Assembly (NCBI RefSeq): GCF_003797775.2
Contig: NZ_CP060725.1
Coordinates: 3,404,001 to 3,468,000 of the forward strand
From: Sphingopyxis sp. OPL5
GTDB taxonomy: Bacteria; Pseudomonadota; Alphaproteobacteria; Sphingomonadales; Sphingomonadaceae
DNA length: 64,000 bases
Direction: 5' to 3'
The number at the start of each line of letters is the position of its first letter. The stretch's first letter is position 1. The notes under the pieces were generated by a model. That model was not told the origin of the DNA, did not search any database, and worked only from the letters and a program-made list of their open reading frames with translations. A program made the translations under genes and the position numbers. Positions 1-9,132 of the stretch are shown here, piece by piece.

Positions 1-159
1 GCCGACCATCTGCAGCATTATTGCCAGGATATCGGCCTGCGCGCGAAGCACGGCGCGGCGGCACTCGCCGAGAGCCATCACTATCAATGGGACGCGATCA
101 ACCAGACGGTCGCCGACACCTATATCCGGCTGATCCGTCAGAAACAGCGGCGGGGATAG
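1..159 (+). CDS. C-terminal end of a protein, possibly a glycosyltransferase (partial)
   Basis: Frame 1 is open from the window edge to a TAG at 157-159, giving the last 52 residues of a protein. The stretch YQWDAINQTVADTYIRLI resembles the terminal helix of group 1 (GT4-type) glycosyltransferases, where a W-D-x-I/V-x-x-T-V pattern precedes the end. No catalytic region is visible, so the family call is a guess. The next gene starts 6 bases downstream on the same strand and may be co-transcribed. Confidence 0.45.
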   Translation, partial: ADHLQHYCQDIGLRAKHGAAALAESHHYQWDAINQTVADTYIRLIRQKQRRG

Positions 160-165
160 GCGGCG

Positions 166-1485
166 GTGGCCGACGACCTGTTCGGTGACGATGCGCCGAT
201 GCGCGCCGCCGGCGGCCCGCCCGGCACGGCACCGCTCGCCGAACGGCTGCGTCCCAGGACCCTGTCCGAAGTCGTCGGGCAGGAACATCTGACCGGGTCC
301 GACGGCGCGATCGGGCGGATGGTCGCCGCGGGGCAATTGTCGTCGATCATCCTGTGGGGTCCCCCGGGCACCGGAAAGACGACGATCGCGCGGTTGCTGG
401 CGGAAGCGGTCGGCATGCGGTTTGCTCCGCTGTCGGCGGTCTTCTCGGGCGTCGCCGACCTCAAAAAGGTCTTCGCCGATGCCGAAAAGATGGCGGCGGC
501 GGGCAAGCGCACCCTGCTTTTCGTGGACGAAATCCATCGGTTCAACCGGGCGCAGCAGGACGGGTTCCTGCCCTATGTCGAGCGCGGCACCGTGGTGCTC
601 GTCGGCGCGACGACCGAGAACCCCAGCTTTGCCCTGAACGCCGCGCTGCTCAGCCGCGCGCAGGTGCTCGTGCTCCATCGGCTCGACCAGACGGCGATGG
701 CGACCTTGCTGGGCCGTGCCGAGGAAGAGGTGGGCAAACCGCTGCCGCTGACCGACGCGGCGCGCGAGGCGCTGACCGCCAGCGCCGACGGCGACGGGCG
801 TTTCCTGCTCAACCAGGTCGAGACATTGTTCGCGGCGGGCATCGCCGAGCCGCTCGACCCGGCGGCGCTCGCGCAGCTGCTCCACCGCCGCATGCCGGTT
901 TACGACAAGGACCGCGACGGTCATTACAATCTGATCAGCGCGCTCCACAAGGCGCTGCGCGGATCGGACCCGCAAGCGGCGCTTTATTATATGGCGCGCA
1001 TGCTCGTCGCGGGCGAGGAGCCGCTTTATGTGCTGCGTCGCCTCGTGCGCTTCGCGAGCGAGGATGTCGGCCTCGCCGATCCGCAGGCGCTGGTGCAATG
1101 CCTTGCCGCGAAGGATGCGTACCAGTTCCTCGGCTCGCCCGAAGGCGAACTCGCGATCGTGCAGGCGTGCCTCTATCTTGCCACCGCGCCCAAATCGAAC
1201 GCCGCCTACGCCGCGCAGAAAGCCGCCTTCGCCTCGGCGCGCGACACCGGCAGCCTCGCGCCGCCCGCGAACATCCTCAACGCCCCGACCAAACTGATGA
1301 AGGACTTGGGGTACGGCGCGGGTTATGAATATGACCATGATGCCGAGGGTGGCTTTTCGGGCGCCGACTATTGGCCCGAGGAAATGGGGCCGCAGATCTA
1401 TTACCGGCCGACTGATCGCGGTTTCGAAAAGCGCATCGCCGAACGTCTGGCTTGGTGGGACGAACAAAGGAAGGCGCGGGGGTGA
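166..1485 (+). CDS. rarA: Replication-associated recombination protein A (RarA/MgsA), AAA+ ATPase
   Basis: A 439-aa clamp-loader-like AAA+ ATPase that acts at stalled replication forks. The Walker A motif GPPGTGKT lies at residues 65-72 and Walker B LLFVDEIHRF around 117-126. The sensor region TTENPSFALN and the C-terminal tetramerisation part (KSNAAYAAQKAA, then HLYN-type LGYGAGYEYDHD) are typical of the RarA/WRNIP1 family, and the length is normal. Translation starts at a GTG (166) 6 bases after the stop of the preceding gene, where the conserved N terminus DDLFGDDA begins. It may form an operon with the upstream partial gene. Confidence 0.95.
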   Translation: MADDLFGDDAPMRAAGGPPGTAPLAERLRPRTLSEVVGQEHLTGSDGAIGRMVAAGQLSSIILWGPPGTGKTTIARLLAEAVGMRFAPLSAVFSGVADLKKVFADAEKMAAAGKRTLLFVDEIHRFNRAQQDGFLPYVERGTVVLVGATTENPSFALNAALLSRAQVLVLHRLDQTAMATLLGRAEEEVGKPLPLTDAAREALTASADGDGRFLLNQVETLFAAGIAEPLDPAALAQLLHRRMPVYDKDRDGHYNLISALHKALRGSDPQAALYYMARMLVAGEEPLYVLRRLVRFASEDVGLADPQALVQCLAAKDAYQFLGSPEGELAIVQACLYLATAPKSNAAYAAQKAAFASARDTGSLAPPANILNAPTKLMKDLGYGAGYEYDHDAEGGFSGADYWPEEMGPQIYYRPTDRGFEKRIAERLAWWDEQRKARG

Positions 1486-1511
1486 GGACGGCTTTAGCAG
1501 CCCCAATGTTG

Positions 1512-1588
1512 GTCATCCCCGCGAAAGCGGGGACCCAGAGCGTCCTTAGGCTGACCCCACACTGGGTTCCCGCTTTCGCGGGAATGAC
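1512..1588. repeat. REP-like inverted repeat after rarA
   Basis: Two 27-base arms (1512-1538 and 1562-1588) are inverted copies of each other with two mismatches. Each arm carries its own small hairpin CCCCGCGAAAGCGGGG or a variant. Related hairpins recur at 20911-21000, 29987-30058 and 31380-31407. It lies just after rarA, so it may also stop transcription. The stretch 1486-1857 otherwise holds this repeat, the element at 1731-1787 and no clear gene. Confidence 0.8.
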
Positions 1589-1730
1589 AAGGTAAGGGAG
1601 TGACCGCTACCGTCCGCTCGTCCCCGCAGAAACCGCTTTCCTAATAAATCCCGGCATGATCTACCCTGTGGGATGACGGTGCCGCTTATCCCGAACTGCT
1701 TGCTGCTGGCCACCTCGGTCCACACCGGTC

Positions 1731-1787
1731 TTAAAGCGACAAAGGAGACATTTCGGACGCGTGCTTGCGTATCCTTTGTCTCCTTAA
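1731..1787. repeat. 57-bp MITE-like repeat with terminal inverted repeats (copy 1)
   Basis: The element starts TTAAAGCGACAAAGGA and ends with a degenerate inverted copy of it, TCCTTTGTCTCCTTAA. A second 57-base copy lies in the opposite orientation at 20357-20413, with about six differences over the whole length. The palindromic ends and small size suggest a tiny non-autonomous mobile or structured element; no coding content is expected. Confidence 0.75.
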
Positions 1788-1857
1788 GGCGCGCTTGCCT
1801 CGGTCGCTGCTTCGCCTTAGCCATCGCATCGGGTCGCACCATGTCCGGGAAACAGCC

Positions 1858-2613
1858 ATGTCTTTGACCCTTGCGCTCGCCGCCATCGCGACGCCCGTCA
1901 TTTCCTGCCCCAGTGGCAGCATCGAAAGCGAATGCAGCCGCGCCGATGTCGCGGGGAAGATTGCGCTCGCGCCCGACCGCGTCGCGAAGATCGCCGACAC
2001 TTGCCTCTATGATTATGGCGGTCGCTGCGGCGTCGAGGCGAGCGGGCGGATCGATGTGCCCGAACGCGGCACCATTTTGCTGTGGCAAAAACTCTCGCTC
2101 GCCCCGCGCGATGGTCCGGGCGCGTGGATGGTCGTACTGATCGCGCGCGATGCGGCGGGCAAGACGGCGCTTGCGGGCTTTGCCGAAAGCTCGGGCGTGA
2201 TCGGCACCCCCGATCTCGTGTCGAGCAATGGCGAGCGCAGCCTCGTCCATGTCACCGGGACGCTGGCGGGCAGCGGCGCGGGAAACGCCGACGCGCTGTT
2301 TGCGGGCGAGGGCGCGGCGGCGAGCTGGCACCAGATCGATATCGGCGGCTGGTACGACGAAGGCGGCAAGTTGCTTCCCAAGGGCTATTGGCTGCGCGGC
2401 CCCGCCGACTTCCGCTTCGACGAGATGTTCGCGATCGTCCCGGTTGCGCGCGACGGCGACGGCAATTGCTGTCCGCGCGGCGGGCAGGCGCTGTTCGACT
2501 ATTCGATTGTCGGCGATCGGCTGGTTGTCGATGGCATGCGGTTCCAGCCGATGCAGCCGGTCGGGGACGCGGTGGAGCAGGTCGTGGTGCGCCCCAAGCC
2601 GCCAAGATACTGA
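1858..2613 (+). CDS. Hypothetical secreted protein
   Basis: A 251-aa protein of no recognised family. The ATG at 1858 is preferred to an upstream in-frame ATG at 1765, because it begins a signal-peptide-like stretch (MSLTLALAAIATPVISC) and because the upstream start would lie inside the repeat at 1731-1787. Several cysteines follow (PSGSIESEC, CLYDYGGRC, DGNCC), suggesting an exported, disulfide-bonded protein in the periplasm. A cysteine directly after the hydrophobic stretch might also allow lipidation. It is followed 14 bases later by an MmcQ/YjbR-like gene on the same strand. Confidence 0.6.
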   Translation: MSLTLALAAIATPVISCPSGSIESECSRADVAGKIALAPDRVAKIADTCLYDYGGRCGVEASGRIDVPERGTILLWQKLSLAPRDGPGAWMVVLIARDAAGKTALAGFAESSGVIGTPDLVSSNGERSLVHVTGTLAGSGAGNADALFAGEGAAASWHQIDIGGWYDEGGKLLPKGYWLRGPADFRFDEMFAIVPVARDGDGNCCPRGGQALFDYSIVGDRLVVDGMRFQPMQPVGDAVEQVVVRPKPPRY

Positions 2614-2627
2614 GAGGCGGAGCCGAC

Positions 2628-2981
2628 ATGACACCGAAGTTCGACAGCTGGGCCGATGTCGTCGCCTTTGCCTGCGCGCTCCCCGATGTCGAAATGCTGC
2701 CTTTCTATGGTACGCCCTGTCCCAAGCTCAACGGCAAGGCGCTCGCTGCGCCGGGGCGCGAGGCCGGCAGCTTCGCGGTCATGTGCAAACCCGACGAAAA
2801 GGAAATCCTGCTTGAAACCGACCCCGACACCTTCTGGCAGACCCCGCATTACGAGGGTTGGCACGCGCTGCTCGTCCGCTTCGAATCGGACGATCCCGAA
2901 CGTATCGCCGATGTCCTCCGCCGCGCCTGGTGGGACCGCGCCAAAAAGCCGCAGCGGCAGGCCTTTGGCGCGCGGCCCTGA
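2628..2981 (+). CDS. MmcQ/YjbR family DNA-binding-like protein
   Basis: A 117-aa protein of the MmcQ/YjbR (CyaY-like fold) family. Typical features are an N-terminal 'ALPDVE' helix, a KLNGKALA-type strand, the FAVMCKPDEKEILLETDPDTF core and a C-terminal WWDRAKKP. The ATG at 2628 follows a GGCGGAGCC purine-rich stretch; the frame is open further upstream, but that part overlaps the preceding gene. Cellular function of the family is not established. It ends one base before the ATG of the serine hydrolase, so the two are translationally linked. Confidence 0.85.
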   Translation: MTPKFDSWADVVAFACALPDVEMLPFYGTPCPKLNGKALAAPGREAGSFAVMCKPDEKEILLETDPDTFWQTPHYEGWHALLVRFESDDPERIADVLRRAWWDRAKKPQRQAFGARP

Positions 2982-2982
2982 G

Positions 2983-4380
2983 ATGCTGCGCTTCCTGATC
3001 CTCGGCGCGGCGCTGGCCTTCGCCGCCCTGCCGGCGCACGCAGCGGAACCCAATGCCGAGATCAACCGCGCGTGGGCGGCGGGTTATCGCGCCGGGGCCA
3101 CCTGTTCGGCGCTGTGGAACGGCGCGGGCAAGGCGCTCGCCGATATCGAGCGCGACGAACTCACCAACATCTATCCCGAGATCGAACCCGATATCCGCCT
3201 GCAAAAGGCCGATATCGACGACAGGGCGAAGCGCGTCAGCGTGCGCTACCGCGAGGACATGCCGCCGCGTATCGCCGAATGGGACGGCGAACAGGGCTGT
3301 GTGACCTTGCCCATCGGCACGGCGCCGGGCGAGCGGAGCGGCTATCGTCCCGGCCGGCCGAACCTCGACGACCAGCCATGGCCGCTCGGCGATCGCGACG
3401 CGCTGGCACCGCGGCCGCGCAACGCTACACCTTATGAGTTGGCGACGATGGATATGGAGCGCTTCGGCGGGCGCACCAGTTCGCTACTTGTCGTCAAGGA
3501 TGGCAAGATCGCGATCGAACGCTATCAGCAGGGGCACGGCCTCCACACCGCGCAGCGCACCTTTTCGGTCGCCAAGTCGATGGCGGCGACACTCATCGGC
3601 CATGGCGTGCTGAACGGCGACATCGACGTGACAAGGCCCGCGATGATCGCCGACTGGCAGACGCCGGGCGATCCGCGCGCCGCGATCACCACCGAGCAAT
3701 TGATGCGCATGGCGAGCGGGCTGACCAGCGACACCGCGGGCAACCGCAGCGACGCCATTTACATGGGCGGCGCGTCGGTGCGGCAGTGGACGGTGCAATG
3801 GCCGCTGCTCAACCCGCCGGGCAGCGTCTATCGCTATGCCAACAACGACACGTTGCTCGCGGTCCAGTCGCTCAAGGCCGCGCAGCAGAAGGCCGAAGAC
3901 GAAAAGAACAAACGCTCGGCGGTGATCCGCCGCGACCTGCACCTCGACCCTGCCGCCTTCTTCGACCGGCTCGGCATGACGCGCACCTTCGCCGAGCATG
4001 ACAAGGACGGCGATTATATCCTGTCGAGCCAGGTATCGACCACCGCGCGCGATCTCGCGCGGCTCGGCCTGCTCTACCAGAATGACGGGATGTGGGCCGG
4101 CAAGCGGGTTTTGCCCGAAAATTGGCGCCGCTTCGTCACGACGCCGAGCGGACCGCAGCCGACCGGCGACTTCGGCTATGGTGCCGGCTTCTGGCTCTTC
4201 AACAAGTCCGACGGCATTCCCGCCGACGCCTTCGGCGCGTTCGGCAATCGCGGCCAATATATGGTCGTCATCCCTTCGCGCGGGCTGGTGATCGTGCGCC
4301 AGGGGTATGATGACGGCAAGGTGCGGCTCGACATCGCCGCGCTGGTCCGAGCGATCGTCGAGGCGGACGGCAGGCGCTAG
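2983..4380 (+). CDS. Serine hydrolase, beta-lactamase class C-like, exported
   Basis: A 465-aa hydrolase of the serine beta-lactamase/penicillin-binding-protein (class C-like) superfamily. A signal peptide ending ALPAHA covers residues 1-20. The catalytic SxxK motif is SVAK at 195-198 and the YxN motif is YAN at 285-287. The N-terminal ~140 residues form an extra domain not needed for catalysis. The substrate is unknown; esterase or D-aminopeptidase activity would fit the family, and true beta-lactamase activity is unlikely from sequence alone. Its end overlaps the convergent GFA gene by 4 bases. Confidence 0.88.
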   Translation: MLRFLILGAALAFAALPAHAAEPNAEINRAWAAGYRAGATCSALWNGAGKALADIERDELTNIYPEIEPDIRLQKADIDDRAKRVSVRYREDMPPRIAEWDGEQGCVTLPIGTAPGERSGYRPGRPNLDDQPWPLGDRDALAPRPRNATPYELATMDMERFGGRTSSLLVVKDGKIAIERYQQGHGLHTAQRTFSVAKSMAATLIGHGVLNGDIDVTRPAMIADWQTPGDPRAAITTEQLMRMASGLTSDTAGNRSDAIYMGGASVRQWTVQWPLLNPPGSVYRYANNDTLLAVQSLKAAQQKAEDEKNKRSAVIRRDLHLDPAAFFDRLGMTRTFAEHDKDGDYILSSQVSTTARDLARLGLLYQNDGMWAGKRVLPENWRRFVTTPSGPQPTGDFGYGAGFWLFNKSDGIPADAFGAFGNRGQYMVVIPSRGLVIVRQGYDDGKVRLDIAALVRAIVEADGRR

Positions 4381-4787
4381 CCCGGATAGCGCTCGAAGGT
4401 CGGCAGATCGCCGAGCGTTTCCATCCAGCCGATGCGCTCGGCGGTCTGGATCTGCACCTGTGCGGGGATCAGGTCGGGGTCGTCGAGCGTTGCGGACTGG
4501 ACGTCGATCTGGCCCGGGAACACCGCGTCGCTGGTGTAGAAAAGCCCGGTGCCGCAATCGCCGCAGAAATGGCGACGGCCATGGTCGGATGAGGCATAGA
4601 TTTTCGGCGTGCCGGTGACTTCCAGCTCGTCCTGCCCGACAAGCGCCCAGCCGACGAGCGGCGCGCCGGCGTGGCGGCGGCAGTCCTGGCAGTTGCACAG
4701 CGCGTGGTGGACGACGGTGGTCGGCATCGAATAGCGGATGGCGCCGCAATGGCATTGGCCGGTGGCGCGGGTGGGGGTCTCGCTCAT
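4377..4787 (-). CDS. GFA (glutathione-dependent formaldehyde-activating-like) zinc protein
   Basis: A 136-aa member of the GFA / CENP-V fold family. Zinc-binding cysteines are seen in GQCHCGAIRY, CNCQDCRRHAG and FCGDCGTGLFY, the family signature. Members often have no proven enzymatic role despite the name. The start at 4787 (MSETPT) is chosen because an AGGAGAG ribosome-binding site lies 5 bases before it; a longer frame begins at 4829. The 3' end overlaps the serine hydrolase tail to tail. Confidence 0.88.
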   Translation of the reverse strand: MSETPTRATGQCHCGAIRYSMPTTVVHHALCNCQDCRRHAGAPLVGWALVGQDELEVTGTPKIYASSDHGRRHFCGDCGTGLFYTSDAVFPGQIDVQSATLDDPDLIPAQVQIQTAERIGWMETLGDLPTFERYPG

Positions 4788-4993
4788 GTTCCTCTCCTCG
4801 GGACTGAGGGGAGAACATAACATAAACATGGTCGGAGTCCAGTCGGATAGCGGGCGGCGTTAGCGGGCTGTTAACCACAAGCTTCTAGGGCGGTTACGAC
4901 GGAATTTTGGGGAGTTTCCATGGACCATATGCGCTCCGCCGCGCCGGCTCTTGCCGGGTTGCGCCCAGCCGCGTTTTCGCGAGCGATGCTGCC

Positions 4994-6004
4994 ATGACCA
5001 AGCTGATCATCCAGATTCCCTGCCTGAACGAAGCTGACGATCTGCCGACCACATTGGCCGCACTGCCGCGTCGGATCGCGGGCATCGACAGCATCGAAAT
5101 CCTCGTTATCGATGACGGCAGCACCGACAATACGGCGCAGGTCGCTCGCATGTGGGGGGTGCAGCATGTCGTGCGCCACCGCACCAACCGCGGGCTTGCC
5201 GCCGCGTTCCAGTCGGGCATCGACGCGGCGCTGCGCGCGGGGGCCGACATCATCGTCAATACCGATGCCGACGGTCAATATGCCGGAGAGGATATCGAAA
5301 CGATCGTCCGTCCGGTACTCGAAGGACGCGCCGACATCGTCGTCGGCGATCGGGGCGTCGCCGACAATGTGCATTTCGGTCCGATCAAGCGCCAGCTGCA
5401 GAAGCTGGGCAGCGCGGTCGTCCAGCGGCTCGCCAATGTCGAGGTCTCCGACGCCGTCAGCGGCTTTCGCGCGATCAGCCGCGAAGCGGCACAGCGCATC
5501 AACATCACCACCGAATTCAGCTATACCACCGATATGCTGATCCAGGCGGGACGCAAGCGCCTCGCGATCCTCAGCGTGCCGATCCGCACCAATGCCGCGA
5601 CCCGGCCCTCGCGCTTGTTCAAGTCGATCCCGCGTTTCATCATGAACACCGGCATCACCATGGCGCGGGCCTATACGACCTATAACCCGTTGCGCGCCTT
5701 TGTCGGCCTCGGCCTGTCCATTGCCTTTTTCGGCTTTCTGCCGATCGTTCGCTTCCTGTGGCTTTACGCGCAGGGTGGCGGCGACGGGCATGTCCAGTCG
5801 CTCGTCATCGGCGGGGCGCTGCTGATCCTCGGCGCGCTTGTTGCGGTCCTCGGCGTGCTGGCCGATCTGATCGCCTCCAACCGCAAATTGATCGAGGCAA
5901 GCCTGACCCGGCTGCGCCATATCGAGGATCATCTCGAAAAATCGGTCGAGCCAGGCGAAGCTTCGTCCGAGAGCGACAAGCCGGTGCGCAGGCGGGCGGG
6001 TTGA
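4994..6004 (+). CDS. Glycosyltransferase family 2, polyprenyl-phosphate type, with C-terminal membrane helices
   Basis: A 336-aa inverting GT-A transferase. The nucleotide-sugar motifs are VIDDGSTDNT (Asp40-Asp41) and the metal-binding NTDADGQY (D91-x-D93). Two hydrophobic helices at about 240-262 and 280-302 anchor it in the inner membrane, as in dolichyl/undecaprenyl-phosphate sugar transferases of the DPM1/ArnC type. The ATG at 4994 (MTKLIIQIPCLNE) is where family similarity starts; an in-frame ATG at 4907 adds an unlikely arginine-rich leader. The following GT39-like gene overlaps its stop, so a lipid-linked sugar made here could be the donor for that enzyme (inference). Confidence 0.9.
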   Translation: MTKLIIQIPCLNEADDLPTTLAALPRRIAGIDSIEILVIDDGSTDNTAQVARMWGVQHVVRHRTNRGLAAAFQSGIDAALRAGADIIVNTDADGQYAGEDIETIVRPVLEGRADIVVGDRGVADNVHFGPIKRQLQKLGSAVVQRLANVEVSDAVSGFRAISREAAQRINITTEFSYTTDMLIQAGRKRLAILSVPIRTNAATRPSRLFKSIPRFIMNTGITMARAYTTYNPLRAFVGLGLSIAFFGFLPIVRFLWLYAQGGGDGHVQSLVIGGALLILGALVAVLGVLADLIASNRKLIEASLTRLRHIEDHLEKSVEPGEASSESDKPVRRRAG

Positions 6005-7653
6005 TCGTCGCCGCCTTCACGCGCGAGGAGGGAGTGCGGCGCTGGTGGCTGATCGCAATTTTTGCCCTCGCGATCTTGCTCCAGCTCGAACTGGTCTTCA
6101 ACCGGCCGGTGAACTGGGATGAATTTTTCCATCTCAGCGAAGCGCATGCCTTTCATCAGGGTCGCCTGACCGAAGCATTGCAGGTCTTTTACGCACGCGC
6201 CTTTTTCTGGCTGCCGCTGCTGCCGCTCGACGCGATCGACCAGATCCGCGTCGCGCGGCTGTTCATGCTCGGGTTCGAACTGTTCACCCTCTATGCCATC
6301 TATGCGATGGCCAGCCGCTTTTCCGGGCGCCTTGCCGCCGCACTGGCCGCGCTGGCTTATGTCACCGGCGGCTATGTCTTCCAGCACGGATTTTCCTATC
6401 GCGCCGACCCGATGGCGGCGGCGTTCCTGATGGGGGCGCTGTGGATATTGCTCGCGAGCCGCCTCGACAGGACCGCGATCCTCGTCGCGGCGGTGCTGGC
6501 CGGTCTCGCGGCGCTGACGACGATCAAGGTCGTCTTTTACGCGCCGGCCTTCGCCGGGGTCGCGTGGCTACGCTGGCGCGAAGCCGAACAGCCGCGGGGC
6601 GTCGCGATGCGGCTCGTCGGCTTTGGCATCGCGGCGGTGATCTTTGCGTTACTTTTCATCGGGGCCACGGTGCTCAGCCTCCCCGATGTCGGCCATGGCA
6701 GCGCGGCCCGGACGGTTTCGACGTCGGGCATGATGATGTTCGACGAGGGGCTTTTCCCGCGCTGGCAATATGGCCTCGGCGCTATGCTCTCGGCGCCCCT
6801 GCTCGCCATATTGCTCGTCGCAACGCCGTTCGCGCTTGGGTCGCCCAACCTCTCGCGGCCACAGCGTGTCGCGTTGGTCGGCCTGTTGTTGCCGCTCGCC
6901 AGCTTCCTCTTCTATCGCAACGCCTTTCCTTATTATTACGCCTATATCCTGCCGCCGGCGATGGTCGCTGCCGCCGTCGCGATCGAGGCGGTGATCGGGC
7001 GACTTTCGGCGAAAACCCTGTCGGTCGCCCTGCTTGCCAATGCCCTGCTTGTCAGCCTGTCGACCCCGCGCGAAACCCTGTCGACGCAGCGGCAACTGCT
7101 GGCCGCAGTGCACGAGATATTTCCCGAGCCGGTCGCCTATTTCGACTATCCGGGCATGATCGTCGGTTTTCCCAAGGCCAATTTCTTCATGACGTCGTGG
7201 GGGATGCGAAAATATCGGGCGGGCTTTGAAGAAGCGCTGGTCGACGCGATGGACCGCGAGGTCGTGCCGCTGTTGATCGTGAATCACGACACGCTGGAAG
7301 CCAACCAGCTAGGGCTGGCACCGGCGGGTGCGATGCTGGCTCGCGATGCGGAGGCGCTGCGCAAGGGCTTCATCCAGCATTGGGGGCCGATCTGGGTTTC
7401 GGGGCGGCGGTTTGCGTCGAACAATGGTCCCGAATCTTTCGAAATCCATGCGCCAGGCCGCTACACCGTCGAAGGGGCGAGCGGGCGCATCGATGGTGTT
7501 CTTCATCTGGCGGGACAGAGCGTCGTTCTGGCGCGCGGGCCGCATCGCTTCGAGCCGGCGACGCCGGGTGACGAGACGATCCTGCGTTGGGGCGATCATC
7601 TGAAGCGCCCGGCCAAGCCCTTTGTCGGCGGACCGGTCTTCAGGGATTTCTAG
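6001..7653 (+). CDS. GT39/ArnT-like integral membrane glycosyltransferase
   Basis: A 550-aa multi-pass membrane protein with about ten hydrophobic helices. After the first helix comes NRPVNWDEFFHLSEAH (Asp40-Glu41), the extracytoplasmic D-E catalytic loop of GT-C enzymes such as ArnT and protein mannosyltransferases. It probably moves a sugar from a polyprenyl phosphate to a periplasmic acceptor. I place the start at the TTG at 6001, which overlaps the TGA of the GT2 gene (TTGA); no other in-frame start fits before the first membrane helix. The C-terminal ~150 residues are soluble. It converges on the flippase-like gene with a 4-base overlap. Confidence 0.8.
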   Translation: MIVAAFTREEGVRRWWLIAIFALAILLQLELVFNRPVNWDEFFHLSEAHAFHQGRLTEALQVFYARAFFWLPLLPLDAIDQIRVARLFMLGFELFTLYAIYAMASRFSGRLAAALAALAYVTGGYVFQHGFSYRADPMAAAFLMGALWILLASRLDRTAILVAAVLAGLAALTTIKVVFYAPAFAGVAWLRWREAEQPRGVAMRLVGFGIAAVIFALLFIGATVLSLPDVGHGSAARTVSTSGMMMFDEGLFPRWQYGLGAMLSAPLLAILLVATPFALGSPNLSRPQRVALVGLLLPLASFLFYRNAFPYYYAYILPPAMVAAAVAIEAVIGRLSAKTLSVALLANALLVSLSTPRETLSTQRQLLAAVHEIFPEPVAYFDYPGMIVGFPKANFFMTSWGMRKYRAGFEEALVDAMDREVVPLLIVNHDTLEANQLGLAPAGAMLARDAEALRKGFIQHWGPIWVSGRRFASNNGPESFEIHAPGRYTVEGASGRIDGVLHLAGQSVVLARGPHRFEPATPGDETILRWGDHLKRPAKPFVGGPVFRDF

Positions 7654-8495
7654 GCGCGCCGCCCGGTCGCGAGGGTCGCGAGGCCATAGCCCAGATCGCC
7701 CGTGATCGAAGACGCGCGCAGCGCGAGTGTCGCCGCCAACGCGGCCGCGGCGGGCAGCGAGGCGCCCGCCAACGCCAGCAACGCCGCTTCGCGCACGCCG
7801 ATCCCGCCGGGTGCGACCGGCACGACGAAGCCAGCCAGCCATGCGAGCAGAAAGAGGGCGGCAAAATGCGGCAACCCGGCATTGGCGGGCAATATGGCCC
7901 AGCCGACCAGCGCCGCCGCGGCAGCAAAAAGGGAAAAGGCGATCATCTGAAACGCCAGCGCGGTCATCAGCCGTCGGCGCATGACCAGGAGCGCGCCGAC
8001 CAACGCCGCGGCACCGAAGCCGGCGACAATCGGGAGGCGCGCGAATGCCAGGCAGCCGGCGGCAACCGACAGGCTGCTCACCAGATGCAGGCCGATCTCG
8101 ACCAGGCTCGCCTGCGCTAGCTTTTTATGCGCGAGCCCGGCCTTGGCGCCGCCGACCTGGCGACTGACATATTGGAATATCGAACCGGGAAGATATTTCA
8201 TCAGCACGCCGCGCGCGTAAATGCCGGCAAGCTCCTGGCGCGGTATCTGGCCGTCGGGGTCGGCCGTTACAGCCCATCCGCGTTCGAGCGCGCGATCAGC
8301 GGCTGCGAACAAGAGCGGTGCGCCGACCATCGCCGCGCCGAACTGCCAGGTGACATGCGGTTGCAGCGTCGACCAGTCGAGCCGCCAGAGCCGGTCGCCG
8401 AGGAAGGCGATGCTCGCCGCCAGCGCTACACCGCCAACCCACCGCCCGATCCGGTCGATCGACGGGCGCCGCGGCCCAGCGGCGACGTCAGCCAC
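7650..8495 (-). CDS. Flippase-like protein, lysylphosphatidylglycerol synthase TM-region family (UPF0104)
   Basis: A 281-aa integral membrane protein with about eight predicted helices. VAPGGIGVREAALL near residue 235 is the PGG-x-G-x-RE signature of the UPF0104/MprF membrane-domain family, which is associated with lipid flipping. The conserved KYLPGSIFQYVSRQ stretch at about 97-110 supports the call. A GTG at 8495 is preferred; it sits inside the last codons of the upstream methyltransferase gene (8-base overlap), indicating translational coupling. With the neighbouring glycosyltransferases it suggests a membrane glycolipid pathway. Confidence 0.82.
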   Translation of the reverse strand: MADVAAGPRRPSIDRIGRWVGGVALAASIAFLGDRLWRLDWSTLQPHVTWQFGAAMVGAPLLFAAADRALERGWAVTADPDGQIPRQELAGIYARGVLMKYLPGSIFQYVSRQVGGAKAGLAHKKLAQASLVEIGLHLVSSLSVAAGCLAFARLPIVAGFGAAALVGALLVMRRRLMTALAFQMIAFSLFAAAAALVGWAILPANAGLPHFAALFLLAWLAGFVVPVAPGGIGVREAALLALAGASLPAAAALAATLALRASSITGDLGYGLATLATGRRA

Positions 8496-9132
8496 GCAGG
8501 AAGCTGGTGAAGTCGGGGTAGGGGACACAATAGGACCGGCCGAAGTGGCGTTGCTCGGGCAAACCGCAGGTTTCGATGGCGTGGCGATAGCGCCGCCGCC
8601 CGCTGTCATCGAACAGGATCACGCCGCCGGGCTTCAGGTGCGGAACCGCGCGTGCCAGGCACTCGGCGCGGCGGCGGCCATCGACGACGATCATGTCGAA
8701 CAGCCCGCCCGCCTCGTCGATCGCGCCGATATAGGCGTCACCGGTCAGATCGCGCTGCCACAATTCGATGTTCGCAAAGCGCGCGACCATCGGTTCCAGC
8801 CGCCGATGCCAGTCGGCATGATGCTCGACCGACATAACCGACCCGGCGCGCCGGGCGAGCCAGATCGTGCTGGCGCCGGCGCCATATTCGAACACGCGGG
8901 CGCCGGGGCGCGCGCGCAGATAGTCTTCCGCTTCGCGCGTTGCCGCGACGTTCCACCAAGGCAGGTCGAGCGCCACCATCCGATCGATGTCGTGGATCGC
9001 CAATAGGGACGCCGTCCACCGCTGCCATCGATAGGCATCGCTGGTGCGGGCGTCGTCGCTGAGCTTTTCCAGCGCGCCCAACCCCGCAATTGCATGCATC
9101 ATTCCGGAATAGGTACGTTTGACGAGTTGCAT
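8488..9132 (-). CDS. Class I SAM-dependent methyltransferase
   Basis: A 214-aa Rossmann-fold methyltransferase. Motif I is VFEYGAGASTIWLA, the acidic residue after strand 2 is in MSVEHH, and FDMIVVDGRRR is motif IV. The form resembles methyltransferases of polysaccharide and lipid-glycan clusters, but the substrate is unknown. An AGGAGG-like sequence precedes the ATG at 9132. It is first in a two-gene leftward operon with the flippase-like gene. The 227 bases between it and the PAP2 gene hold AT-rich stretches that could be divergent promoters, but I cannot assign them. Confidence 0.82.
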   Translation of the reverse strand: MQLVKRTYSGMMHAIAGLGALEKLSDDARTSDAYRWQRWTASLLAIHDIDRMVALDLPWWNVAATREAEDYLRARPGARVFEYGAGASTIWLARRAGSVMSVEHHADWHRRLEPMVARFANIELWQRDLTGDAYIGAIDEAGGLFDMIVVDGRRRAECLARAVPHLKPGGVILFDDSGRRRYRHAIETCGLPEQRHFGRSYCVPYPDFTSFLRG

